Shown here: positions 16,060-24,387 of the stretch, piece after piece | Layout of the letters: each line of letters starts with the position of its first letter | Position numbering within the stretch: the stretch's first letter is position 1 | From: Amycolatopsis keratiniphila subsp. keratiniphila | Lineage (GTDB): Bacteria; Actinomycetota; Actinomycetes; Mycobacteriales; Pseudonocardiaceae | NCBI RefSeq assembly: GCF_001620365.2 | Contig: NZ_LQMT02000038.1 | Coordinates: 1 to 64,000, forward strand | Direction: 5' to 3' | DNA: 64,000 nt | Translations under genes and position numbers: made by a program | The notes under the pieces: generated by a model | What the model was told of the DNA's origin: nothing | Seen by the model: the letters and a program-made list of their open reading frames with translations, nothing else | Databases searched by the model: none

Positions 16060-17759
16060 AGCATCTCCGTTTCACCCATGTACGCCTTGAGCACGGCGGG
16101 ATCGGCGAGCACTTCGGCCTGCGGGCCGGAGGCCAGCACCCGGCCGAAGTCGAGGACGGTGATCGTGTCGCAGACCGAGCGCACCAGGTCCAGGTCGTGC
16201 TCGATGAGCAGTACCGAAACCTCGAACCGCGCGGGAACCTGCCGCAGCCGTTCCCCGAACGCGACGTGCTCCTCGTGCGGAAGGCCCGCGGCGGGTTCGT
16301 CGAGGAGCAGGACCCGCGGCCGGGCCAGCAGATGCCCGACGACCTCGACCAGCCTGCGCGCGCCGACGTCCACTTGCGACAGTGGGGTGCGGGCGGCGGG
16401 GCAGCCGAAGAAGTCCAGGGCATCGCCGATCTCGTCGGCGGTGAGGCGCCGCCTGGCGAGGAACTTCACGTACGCCCCGACCGTCAGCCCCGGCGGGACG
16501 CGGTCCTGCTGGAACGTCCGGCGCAATCCTGCGCGGGCCCGGTTCGACGGCGATCCGGTCAGCGGGCGGCCACCGAGTTCGACGGCGCCCTCGGCGTTGG
16601 GCAGGAATCCGCTGATCGCGTCGACCAGCGTCGACTTGCCCGCGCCGTTCGGCCCGATGACGCCGAGCACGCCGTGCTCCGGCACCAAAATGTCCACTGA
16701 GGACAGTGCGGCCACGTGTCCGAAGTTCACGCTCAGGCCGCGGACGGTGAGTACCGGTGGGCCAGGGGAGACCGGTTCGACGTCGCCCGCGCCGGTGGCG
16801 AGATCGAGTTTCGCCGGTTCCTTCTTGGCTCTCCGATACCAGACCTGCCGCACGGTGGTGCCCAGGTTCCCGCCGCCTGCCAGCGCCTGGACCCCGAGCA
16901 CGCCGAACACCACGAAACCCCAGTCCTGCGGGATCCCCCAGCGTTTGAGCAGTTCCGGCACGCCGACCCACAGGATCGCGCCGAACACGGCCATGTCGAT
17001 CAGATGCGCGCCCGACATGATCGCCAGCACGTACAGCGCCAGCGACTGGATCGCGGTGAAACTGGCCGGGAACGCGACCCCGACCTGCCCGGTGAGCAGA
17101 CCGCCGCTGATCCCGCCGAGGGTGGCGCTCACGGCGAACGCGGTCAGCTTCGACGTCCGCACGCTCGTGCCGGCGGCCGCCGTACCGCGTTCGGAGAAAG
17201 CCACCGCCTGCCAGGCGCTGCCCCAGCGCCCGCGGCGCAGGAAGTACACGGCGAGGCAGCACAGCACCAGCACCACCACGGCGAGCTGGAAATACGACCG
17301 GTCGTCGGAGAAGGCTTCCGGCCGTTCGACCGAGATTCCGGCGGAGACACCAGGGAACTGCAACTGGACGAGCGCGAGGTCCACCGCCGCGGCGAGGCCC
17401 AGCGTGACGACGGCGAGGTTGATCCCGCGCAGCCGCAACGCCGGGAGCCCGACGAGCACCCCGACCAGCCCGGCGGCGAGACCGCCCAGCACCAGCCAGG
17501 TGAGGAACCCGCCGGGCGCCTGCGCCTCGTTCAGCGCCGACACCGTCCAGGCGCCGACGGCGCCGAAGGTCAGCTGGCACAGGGAGATCATGCCCGCGCT
17601 GCCGGTGACCACGCCCAGCCCGAGCAACGAGATCCCGGCGACGACGGCGCTCATGCCGAGGTAGACGAAGTACCCGTCGAGCCCGACGCTCAGGCCGTAC
17701 CCGGCCGCGATCGCCACGATGGCCACCGCGAACGGGATCCCGCGTTCAGCGAGCCGCAT
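16056..17759 (-). CDS. Fused LivM permease - LivG ATPase
   Basis: A 567-residue fusion. Residues 1-300 form a LivM-type permease with about eight to ten membrane helices; residues 335-567 form a LivG-type ATPase. Walker A GPNGAGKS is at 369-376 and Walker B VLLLDEP at 483-489, followed by an EHD H-loop region. The signature normally reading LSxGQ is LSQVDVGARRL (460-470), lacking the conserved glycine pair. The gene overlaps livH by 14 bases and livF by four. LivM-LivG fusions occur in actinobacteria; the weak signature is odd. Confidence 0.88.
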   Translation of the reverse strand: MRLAERGIPFAVAIVAIAAGYGLSVGLDGYFVYLGMSAVVAGISLLGLGVVTGSAGMISLCQLTFGAVGAWTVSALNEAQAPGGFLTWLVLGGLAAGLVGVLVGLPALRLRGINLAVVTLGLAAAVDLALVQLQFPGVSAGISVERPEAFSDDRSYFQLAVVVLVLCCLAVYFLRRGRWGSAWQAVAFSERGTAAAGTSVRTSKLTAFAVSATLGGISGGLLTGQVGVAFPASFTAIQSLALYVLAIMSGAHLIDMAVFGAILWVGVPELLKRWGIPQDWGFVVFGVLGVQALAGGGNLGTTVRQVWYRRAKKEPAKLDLATGAGDVEPVSPGPPVLTVRGLSVNFGHVAALSSVDILVPEHGVLGVIGPNGAGKSTLVDAISGFLPNAEGAVELGGRPLTGSPSNRARAGLRRTFQQDRVPPGLTVGAYVKFLARRRLTADEIGDALDFFGCPAARTPLSQVDVGARRLVEVVGHLLARPRVLLLDEPAAGLPHEEHVAFGERLRQVPARFEVSVLLIEHDLDLVRSVCDTITVLDFGRVLASGPQAEVLADPAVLKAYMGETEML

Positions 17760-18606
17760 CCCACACCTCCTTGCGCTGCGACCACAGCAGCAGCGCGACG
17801 ATCACTGCGAACGGCAGGAAGTACCGCACCACCGAAAGGCCGTCGACCTGCGCGGCCGCGCCCTGGATCAGGCCGAGGCCGAGGCCGCCCCCGACCGCGA
17901 GGTCGAGCCGGCGGAACCCGCCGAGCAGGGCCGCCGCGGCCGCGGGGACCACCAGCATCGCCAGCGACGTCGCGTCGTTGGACTGCGACGGCGCCACGAT
18001 CGAGATGACCAGCGTGCTGACCACCCCGGTGACCGCCCAGACCGCGACGCTGAGCCGTTTCGCCGGGATGCCCAGCAGCTCCGCGGTCGTCGGGCGTTCC
18101 GACAGCGCCCTGAGCTGGACACCCGCCGGGGTCCGGCTCAGCACGATCCGGCTCGCCACCGCCACCAGGATCGCCAGCGCGACGGTGACCACGGTGACCT
18201 GGCTGATCACCACCCCGCCGACGGTGACCGCCGGACCGTCCAGGATCGGGTGGAACGGCTGCGGTTTGTTGCCGAACAGGATGAACGACAACGAGATCAG
18301 CAGGAGCAGCACCGCGACGGTGACCGCCGAGCGGGTGCCGGTGTCCGCCTCGGCGAGCCAGGTGGACACGATCCAGCCGAGCAGCGCGCTGAGCAGCCCG
18401 CCGAGCACGATCCCCGCGACGGTGGCGAGCCACATCGGCAGGCCCAGATCGACGGACAGGAACACCGCCACGTAGCAACCGAACATCCCGGTGGCCGACT
18501 GGGCGAAGTTCACCACCCGCACCAGGCGCGACATCAGCGTCAGGCATACCGCCAGCACCGCGTACAGTCCGCCGGCGGCCAGGCCTGCCAGCGCTCCCTG
18601 CAGCAT
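17746..18606 (-). CDS. Branched-chain amino-acid-type ABC permease, LivH-like
   Basis: A 286-residue LivH-type permease. The N-terminal GALAGLAAGGLYAVLAVCLTL segment and VNFAQSATGMFG are family hallmarks, and about eight helices are predicted. It follows the binding-protein gene by 12 bases and overlaps the fused LivM-LivG gene. Together they form an importer whose relatives carry amino acids, amides, urea or aromatic acids. The neighbouring amine oxidase suggests an amine or related aromatic substrate. Confidence 0.9.
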   Translation of the reverse strand: MLQGALAGLAAGGLYAVLAVCLTLMSRLVRVVNFAQSATGMFGCYVAVFLSVDLGLPMWLATVAGIVLGGLLSALLGWIVSTWLAEADTGTRSAVTVAVLLLLISLSFILFGNKPQPFHPILDGPAVTVGGVVISQVTVVTVALAILVAVASRIVLSRTPAGVQLRALSERPTTAELLGIPAKRLSVAVWAVTGVVSTLVISIVAPSQSNDATSLAMLVVPAAAAALLGGFRRLDLAVGGGLGLGLIQGAAAQVDGLSVVRYFLPFAVIVALLLWSQRKEVWDAAR

Positions 18607-18618
18607 CGAATCCTCCCG

Positions 18619-19797
18619 TTACTTCTTCGGAATCCGCAGCCAGTCGTTCGCGACGAGCTCCCATTTGTTGGTGCCGGAGGCGAGCTTGATCGGCCAGCCC
18701 GCGGTGTTGTCGTGGTGCGTCTGGCCGGGCCCGAAGACGTACGGCGTGCCGACCATCGGATCGGTGATCGGCTTCATTTCGCGCAGGGCCTTGGTCACCG
18801 ATTCACGCGTGATGTCGCCCTGGATTCCGCGAACGACGTCGAGGAAGTACTTCGCCGCCAGGTAGCCGCCCTGGCTGAACGAGGTCAGCGGGATGTTGTT
18901 CTTGGTCATCAGCTCGCGCCAGTCCTTGTTCTGCGGGCTGGTCGCGTCGGTGAACGGGTAGAACTCGGCGGGCACGTACACCCCGGCGCCGGCGTTGGTG
19001 ATGGCTTTGGCGTAGTTCTCGCTGTAGACGCTGGTGAGCAGCAACCACGTGACGTCGTTCCAGCCCTGTGCCGCGGCGGCCTTCAGCTGGCCGATGGAAT
19101 CGGGCTCGACCGGGTTCACCGTGATCGCCTTGCAGCCCGCGTTGCGCGCCTTGACGATGTAGGAGGTGTAGTCGGAACCGCCGTAGGGCACGGTCGCGTC
19201 GAGGTACTTGAGCTTCTTGCCCGTGATGGCCGACCACTCGTCGATCGCGGCCTGGTACGAGGGCAGCGTGTTGCCCGCGATCTCCAGCAACGCGCAGATG
19301 TCGTTCAGCTTCAACGTTTCCGAGCCGTAGAGCAGGGTCAGCGTCATGTCGTGGTACGGGCCGACGTTGACCGGGGCGATGTTCGGGCTGGAGAAACAGG
19401 CCGGGTCGACGCCGATGCCCTGCATGGACAGGATCTTCTGCTGCTCGTAGTACTTGTTGTTGATCTCGCACTCGATGAGGCTGGACGAGCCGACGAGCGC
19501 CACCGCCTCGTCCCGTCCGACGACCTCGCGGGCCGCGGCGGCCGCGGCCGCCGGGTCACCCTTGTCGTCGAGGGCCTTGTACTGGATCTGTCTTCCGTTC
19601 ACGCCGCCGCTCGCGTTGGCCGCGTCGAAGACCGCCTTGGCCGCCTGTGAGGCCTCGGGGAAGGTCGCCGCGCCGCTCAGCGCGTTGACCGAACCGACCA
19701 CGATCGGCCCGCTCGCACCGCTGTCGGATCCGGCGCAGCCCGCCGTCGCGAGCAGGACGGCCGAGGCGAGGGCGACGAGGCGCCGCGCGGGTTTCAC
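18619..19797 (-). CDS. ABC transporter substrate-binding lipoprotein (LivJ/Leu-Ile-Val type)
   Basis: A 392-residue periplasmic-binding-protein type I lipoprotein. The signal ends ATAGC, with Cys21 as the lipidated residue, so it should be surface-anchored. The mature part begins IVVGSVNALSG, typical of this family, and continues with two lobes. The GTG start at 19797 overlaps the preceding SnoaL-like stop (GTGA). It is expected to capture the ligand for the LivH/LivM-G/LivF importer. The ligand is inferred to be an amine-pathway compound from gene context only. Confidence 0.9.
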   Translation of the reverse strand: MKPARRLVALASAVLLATAGCAGSDSGASGPIVVGSVNALSGAATFPEASQAAKAVFDAANASGGVNGRQIQYKALDDKGDPAAAAAAAREVVGRDEAVALVGSSSLIECEINNKYYEQQKILSMQGIGVDPACFSSPNIAPVNVGPYHDMTLTLLYGSETLKLNDICALLEIAGNTLPSYQAAIDEWSAITGKKLKYLDATVPYGGSDYTSYIVKARNAGCKAITVNPVEPDSIGQLKAAAAQGWNDVTWLLLTSVYSENYAKAITNAGAGVYVPAEFYPFTDATSPQNKDWRELMTKNNIPLTSFSQGGYLAAKYFLDVVRGIQGDITRESVTKALREMKPITDPMVGTPYVFGPGQTHHDNTAGWPIKLASGTNKWELVANDWLRIPKK

Positions 19798-20186
19798 CGG
19801 TTCTCCATGGCTTCGACCACGGGCACCGAGTCGACGATCTGCTCGAACGAGGTCACCTTGCCGCCGTCGAACCGCCACACGTGCGCGACGCGGGCGGTGA
19901 ACGAGCGGCCGGTCTCGCGGTGCTTGGCCTGGTAGGTGCCGAGGCCGATCACCGTGTCGCCGGCGTCGAGAAGGTCGCCGAGGGTGAAGGTGTAGCCGTC
20001 CCAGTCCTTCGCGATGGCGCCGAAGACGTTGTCCCGCACCTCTTCCGGCCCGGTGTACGTGCCGGCGTAAGGGAAACCGGCCGCCTCCGTCCAGGTGGTG
20101 TCGGGACCGAGCGGGGCCAGCATGCCCGCCAGATCGCCCCGGTCGCTCGCGGCGTAGTGCGCGGCGATGATGTCTAGATTGGACAC
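19794..20186 (-). CDS. SnoaL-like / NTF2-fold protein
   Basis: A 130-residue protein with the cone-shaped NTF2/SnoaL fold pattern: YAASDRGDLAGMLAPLGPDTTWTE near the start and HVWRFDGGKVTSFEQIVDS near the end. Relatives include small isomerases, cyclases and dehydratases as well as non-catalytic ligand binders. The GTG start at 20186 has a GGAG site that overlaps the end of the MoaF copy. Its place between MoaF and the importer suggests a binding or isomerising role in the same pathway; the reaction is unknown. Confidence 0.8.
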   Translation of the reverse strand: MSNLDIIAAHYAASDRGDLAGMLAPLGPDTTWTEAAGFPYAGTYTGPEEVRDNVFGAIAKDWDGYTFTLGDLLDAGDTVIGLGTYQAKHRETGRSFTARVAHVWRFDGGKVTSFEQIVDSVPVVEAMENR

Positions 20187-20195
20187 TGAGACTCC

Positions 20196-20962
20196 TTAGA
20201 CCGGTTGGGCGTCGGGGTAGGCGACGGCACCGAGTGGGTAGATGTGCCCGCCCGCGCGGGAGTGCTCCGACCGGCCGTCGCCGGTCAGGCCGAGGAATAC
20301 GCCGGTGGTCTTCAGCGCGTAGCCGAGGTCGTGCAGCCACACACTGGCCACGGCGATGCGGAATTCGCGGAAACAGAACAGGTAGAGCCCGTCCTGGAAC
20401 TTCCACACCGTCGACAGGTCCATGTCCCCGTGGCCGCGCTGCACGCCTTCGAGGCATTGCCAGGCATAGCGTTGTGAAGACACGTACACGTGCTCGTAGA
20501 GGTGTTCCGGGCTGTAGCGGTAGACGTTGCGTTTGCCGATCAGGTCGCGCGACGGGCCGGGAACCTCGCCGGTCGGCGTTCCCGCGTCGGTCGTGCCGGA
20601 CCAGAACGTCTGGGAGACCCGGGGAACGCCTTCGACATCCTCGGCGCCGATGACCGAGCGCACGGCGAGCGCGCGATGTGTCGTCGTGGAGAAGACGACG
20701 GTGAGCGCTTCCCCTTCGACGCTGGTGTGTGGGAATTGACGAAGAAGACGTCTTCCCGGACGGCGACCGCGTCGTACGGATCCTTGATGCCGTTGCAGGT
20801 GACGGTTTCAGCGTCTTCGAACCGCAGCGCGAGCGTCTTCCCGTCGTCGAGGGTGACGGTGAGCTCGCGTCCCGACAGGTCCGCGTTCGGCAGGCGGTAG
20901 GTGGCTATTCCGGCGGCGAACTCGTCATAGGTACGCCACTGTTCCTCGGGTGCTTCGGGCAT
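20196..20962 (-). pseudogene. MoaF-family protein, copy 2, interrupted by a frameshift
   Basis: The N-terminal part is read from ATG 20962 in one frame, and the C-terminal part (VIGAEDVEGVPRVSQTF onward, with YEHVYVSSQRYAWQCLEG) continues in another. The frames join at a run of four G on the coding strand (20711-20714). One extra G there would give VNSHTPASKGEAL, which aligns without gaps to VQFHPLARQDEAF of copy 1. The repaired protein would have 255 residues against 263 for copy 1. The rest of the gene looks intact, so this may be a recent mutation or a sequencing error. It lies between the AraC regulator and the SnoaL-like gene. Confidence 0.75.
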
Positions 20963-21002
20963 GCGGTCATCGTCGAGGCGACCGCCCTGGCAGGGGAAGC
21001 CG

Positions 21003-21983
21003 TCACGCGCTGGGCGGCAACAACCGGTCGCTCACGGTCAAGCCGCGCCGCAGTTCGCTCGGCGAGCAGCCGAATTCCGTCTTGAACACGCGGCTGAAAT
21101 GCGGCGCGTCGACGAAACCCCACTTCGCCGCGATGGCCGCGACGGGCCGCGAAGTGTGCACGGGGTCGAGCAATTCGCGGCGGCAGTGTTCGAGGCGCCG
21201 GGTGCGGATCCAGCCCGAGACGGTCGTGCCCTGCTCGTGGAAGAGGCCGTGCAGATGCCGGGTGGAGATGTAGTGCTCGGCGGCGATCTGTGCCGGTCCG
21301 AGGTCGGTGGAGGAGAGGTTGGCGTCGATGTAGGCGAGGACGCGGCGCATCAGTTCGTGATGCGGCCCGGCGCTCGTGCGCGCGAGGTCGAGCTCGCTGG
21401 CGAACAGGGTGGCGAGCAGATCGACCGCGGTATGCGCGAGCCGGACGCCCGCCGGCCCGCCGAGCTGGTCGAGGTTGCTGCCGAGCTGTGCGAGGAAGGG
21501 CACCACCACGTTGCCCATGCCCCGTTTGCCCGACATCGGCACCGCGGTCAGCTGGCCGACCAGGTCGCGGGGGAGATCGATGAGCCGCTGCGGGAACATC
21601 ACCACGAGCGTGCGGAAATCCTCTTCGAACGCCAGGGTGTACGGCCGGTGCGTGTCGTACAACGCCACGTCGCCGGGACGCAGCATCGCCTCGCGGTTGT
21701 CCTGAACGAGCAGGCCGGTGCCGGACAGGATCAGGCTCAGCTTGTAGTAATGCCTGTCCGCCCTGGCGATGAGTTCGGGGGTCCGCTCGACCACATGCGC
21801 CGACGCGGTCACCTCGGTCAACTGCACGTCGTCGGCTCCGCACGAGCGGATGCGGCCGCGGAAGTGGTCGCGGTGCTCGCTCGTCACGTGCAGTGGCACG
21901 AAGGATTGTGACACCACCGTGCGGAAATCGGTGAAATCTCGCGCGACCGTGGTGGTGGTCGGGTCGGCGGTGGCGGTGGTCAC
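21003..21983 (-). CDS. AraC-family activator, FeaR-like
   Basis: An AraC/XylS regulator of about 326 residues. The N-terminal half carries a cupin-like ligand domain of the AraC_binding_2 type (LSLILSGTGLLVQDNREAMLRPGD). The C-terminal half carries two helix-turn-helix motifs, ending AAKWGFVDAPHFSRVFKTEFGCSP. FeaR, which controls amine-oxidase genes in enterobacteria, has this architecture. I prefer the GTG at 21983, with GAGGTG before it, over ATG 22019, which lacks a ribosome site. It leads the operon with MoaF copy 2 and the importer, so it is the likely regulator of amine breakdown. Confidence 0.85.
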   Translation of the reverse strand: MTTATADPTTTTVARDFTDFRTVVSQSFVPLHVTSEHRDHFRGRIRSCGADDVQLTEVTASAHVVERTPELIARADRHYYKLSLILSGTGLLVQDNREAMLRPGDVALYDTHRPYTLAFEEDFRTLVVMFPQRLIDLPRDLVGQLTAVPMSGKRGMGNVVVPFLAQLGSNLDQLGGPAGVRLAHTAVDLLATLFASELDLARTSAGPHHELMRRVLAYIDANLSSTDLGPAQIAAEHYISTRHLHGLFHEQGTTVSGWIRTRRLEHCRRELLDPVHTSRPVAAIAAKWGFVDAPHFSRVFKTEFGCSPSELRRGLTVSDRLLPPSA

Positions 21984-22019
21984 GGGGGTCACCTCGCAGC
22001 ATCGGGGGGTGAATTTCAT

Positions 22020-22038
22020 ATACGATAAGCGATACGAT
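22020..22038. promoter_or_regulatory. ATACGAT direct repeat before the AraC gene
   Basis: ATACGAT occurs twice (22020-22026 and 22032-22038), 12 bases apart, in an unusually AT-rich patch just upstream of the AraC gene. Direct repeats about one helical turn apart are typical of AraC-family sites, so this may be an autoregulatory operator or the core promoter. Confidence 0.4.
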
Positions 22039-22064
22039 GCTGTCGGGCAATGATCGCGGCGAGG

Positions 22065-22547
22065 TCAGTCGGCGAGGCGGAACAGGAGGGTTCCCGGGTC
22101 CACGTCGACGGGTACCACCGTGCCCGTTTCGTAGCGGCCGACGTCCTCGGTGAGCACGCGCGCACTGAACGGAGCGACGCCCGGGCCGGTGACGACGAGG
22201 TCGACGTCGTCGGCGGGCGTACTCACCTCGCCGACCCAGATCCGCTTGCTGGACACGACTTCGGCGTTCGCGCGGACCCCTTTCCGGTCGAGCCCGCGAT
22301 GGAGCTCCCTGGCCTTGGCGTTCTGCCAGAGGTGCGAGCCGACGGTGCCGGCGCCGCCGAGGGTGAACACGGCGCCCATGGCGACGACGACCAGGCGGTC
22401 GTCGTCGCCGGGATCGAAATGGGTGCTGATCCAGAGCAGGGCCGGGCCGATCAGGACCAGTACCGTCATGAAGAAACCCAAGAGGCAGCCGATGACGGTG
22501 AAGGCGGGCAGTTCCGGGGCCTCCGTGCCTTCGCGGTCCGTCTTCAC
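22065..22547 (-). CDS. DUF3592-like membrane protein
   Basis: A 160-residue protein with two membrane segments (about residues 16-40 and 52-72) and a soluble C-terminal domain (about 85-160) rich in beta-strand, ending in VPVDVDPGTLLFRLAD. The arrangement resembles DUF3592 proteins of unknown function. It starts at GTG 22547, ten bases after the stop of the secreted TIM-barrel gene, so the two are probably co-transcribed. No function can be assigned. Confidence 0.65.
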   Translation of the reverse strand: MKTDREGTEAPELPAFTVIGCLLGFFMTVLVLIGPALLWISTHFDPGDDDRLVVVAMGAVFTLGGAGTVGSHLWQNAKARELHRGLDRKGVRANAEVVSSKRIWVGEVSTPADDVDLVVTGPGVAPFSARVLTEDVGRYETGTVVPVDVDPGTLLFRLAD

Positions 22548-22557
22548 CGGCGTGAGG

Positions 22558-23703
22558 TTACTGGCCGGTTTCCTGTGCCGGTTCGGTAAAAATGCCCGCT
22601 TGCCCGCGATTGTGCCGGGCGAGTGCGGCGAAGGACTGCTTGCGCTCGAACCGGTACGGCGAGTTCTCGTCCTCGTGTCGTTCGCGCAAGGTTTTCACCA
22701 AACCGTACGAGGCCATGTCGTAGTCGTACTCCGGCCGGGCCGGATGATGCGGCAGGTTCGGCGCGATGAAGGTGTACACGTGCGCGCCCCGGATCCCCGC
22801 CGTGCCGAACACGCGCAGCAGGCGCGCGAGGTGATCGGCCTGTTCGCGTTCGTTCCTCACGTAGCCGGGTTTGATCCTCGGCGGGATCTGCTCGTAGTCG
22901 ACGATGTCCCAGCCCATCCCGCCGGCCCGCGCCGCGCCGGTGAAGGTGCACGAGCCGAATTCCAGCACCACCACCGGTTTGTTCCACTTCCGGTAGTGGG
23001 CGAGGTCCTTTGTGTACTCCGCGTCGGTGGCGAAGTACGGGTAATAGTCGATTCCGACGATGTCGAAGAGGTTCCAGTCGACCGGCTCCGCGCCGCCGAT
23101 CGAGGCGTAGGTGATCCGGCCGGAGAAGTTCCGGCGCGCGACTTCGGCCGCCCGCGCGAGGAAACCGGCCAGCCGGTCCATGATCTTCGGCCATTCCTCC
23201 GGCGGGATCGTGCCCATGTTCGCGATCCGCTCCAGATAGGTCTCACCGGGGACGATGCCGGGCGTGAAGAGGAGATGCTCGCAGCCGGCGACGAACTTGA
23301 CGTCGTCACCGTGGCGGAGGCGCTCGGCTTGCCGCGCGGACTCGGCCAGATGCTCGAGGACCTGATCCTGCGGGTGGTCGTAGAGCCTGGGCTGCACGTA
23401 CACCTCCATGCCGCGGCGCAGCGCGGTGGACGTCGTCTCGGCCAGCCTGCCGATTTCGGTGCCGAAGGCGGTGATCGACGGGCAGCGCAGCTCACCGGCG
23501 ATCACGTTGATCTCGCGCTCCAGCTGTCCTTTGCTCCAGCGCACCCGGCTCAGCGGGTCGCCCACGGCGTGCAGGACACCGGTGTCGTAGGCGACCCCGC
23601 CGCGTAACCGCCGGGGTGGCGCCGCCGCGGCCATGCCCCCGCCGAGACCCGTGACCGCCACCGCTCCCGCGACGGATTTCAAGAACGTCTTGCGGCTGAT
23701 CAT
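22558..23703 (-). CDS. Predicted secreted TIM-barrel (glycoside-hydrolase-like) protein
   Basis: A 381-residue protein. It begins with a Tat-like signal, SRKTFLKSVAGAVAVTGLGGG, with Arg-Lys in place of the twin arginine, and a cleavage region near AAAA-PP. The body has alternating strands and helices with acidic residues at strand ends: DIVGIDYYPYF, KPVVVLEFGSCTF and GAHVYTFIAPN. These resemble (beta/alpha)8 glycosidases, but I cannot assign a family. Some relatives are labelled abortive-infection proteins without clear basis. It is divergent from a TetR gene, with a 16-base palindrome between them. Confidence 0.65.
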   Translation of the reverse strand: MISRKTFLKSVAGAVAVTGLGGGMAAAAPPRRLRGGVAYDTGVLHAVGDPLSRVRWSKGQLEREINVIAGELRCPSITAFGTEIGRLAETTSTALRRGMEVYVQPRLYDHPQDQVLEHLAESARQAERLRHGDDVKFVAGCEHLLFTPGIVPGETYLERIANMGTIPPEEWPKIMDRLAGFLARAAEVARRNFSGRITYASIGGAEPVDWNLFDIVGIDYYPYFATDAEYTKDLAHYRKWNKPVVVLEFGSCTFTGAARAGGMGWDIVDYEQIPPRIKPGYVRNEREQADHLARLLRVFGTAGIRGAHVYTFIAPNLPHHPARPEYDYDMASYGLVKTLRERHEDENSPYRFERKQSFAALARHNRGQAGIFTEPAQETGQ

Positions 23704-23716
23704 GACTTTCCCCTCG

Positions 23717-23732
23717 CTAGTTGCTCAACTAG
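23717..23732. promoter_or_regulatory. Candidate TetR operator between divergent genes
   Basis: CTAGTTG-CT-CAACTAG is a perfect 7-base inverted repeat in the 39-base gap between the TIM-barrel gene and the TetR gene. It starts 14 bases from one start codon and ends 10 bases from the other, so a bound repressor could control both genes. Confidence 0.65.
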
Positions 23733-23742
23733 GCTACTGTTC

Positions 23743-24387
23743 ATGCAACCAGAAAACGGGCCGGGCGACCAGGAACGGCGTTCGTTCATCGAGGAGGCCC
23801 GGCGCGCGCAGATCGTCTCGGCGACCATCGAGACCATCGCCGAGATCGGTTACGCGAAGGCGTCGTTCGTGCAGATCGCGCGGCGAGCGGGGATCAGCCC
23901 AGGACTGATCACATACCACTTCGTCAAGCGTGAAGAGCTGATGAAGCAGGTCATGCTGACCGTGTACACCTCGATGGAGCAGGCGTTGAGCACGCGGGCG
24001 GAGGGTGCCGAGAGCTACGCGGCCGCACTGCGCGCGCTGATCGAGGGTTTCGTCTTCTATTACGCCGAGCGGCCGAAGGAGATCATCGCGATCGGCCAGA
24101 TCGCCGCGGCGTCAAGGGACGCCGAGGCCGCGCGGAGCTGGTTCGAACGGCAGAGCGCGGAGACGCTGGCGGAACTGGAGGACATGTTCCGCGAAGGGCA
24201 AGAGACGGGGGAGTTGCGGGAGTTCTCGCCGCGGGTGATGGCCGTGTCGGTGATCGCCGCCATGGAGGCCACCCCCGCCGAGCTGATCGCCCGCCCGGAC
24301 ACCGATGTGGCGACCTACGCGCGCGAGCTGGCCGACCTGTTCGAGCACGCCGTGAGGCGTCCGGCCAGCGAGGCGACCAGTTCGTAG
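23743..24387 (+). CDS. TetR/AcrR family regulator
   Basis: A 214-residue regulator. The helix-turn-helix (KASFVQIARRAGISPGLITYHF, about residues 39-60) is followed by VKREELMKQV and a helical ligand domain. No clear ribosome site precedes the ATG, so translation may be leaderless from a promoter in the 39-base intergenic gap. The 3' end overlaps the opposite luciferase-like gene by 73 bases. Likely target: its own promoter and the divergent secreted protein. Confidence 0.88.
   Translation: MQPENGPGDQERRSFIEEARRAQIVSATIETIAEIGYAKASFVQIARRAGISPGLITYHFVKREELMKQVMLTVYTSMEQALSTRAEGAESYAAALRALIEGFVFYYAERPKEIIAIGQIAAASRDAEAARSWFERQSAETLAELEDMFREGQETGELREFSPRVMAVSVIAAMEATPAELIARPDTDVATYARELADLFEHAVRRPASEATSS

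Noticed and set aside
20540..20962. A separate 140-residue protein ending at 20540
   Set aside because: Its second half is Arg/Ser-rich out-of-frame sequence. The real continuation is in the other frame after the one-base slip.
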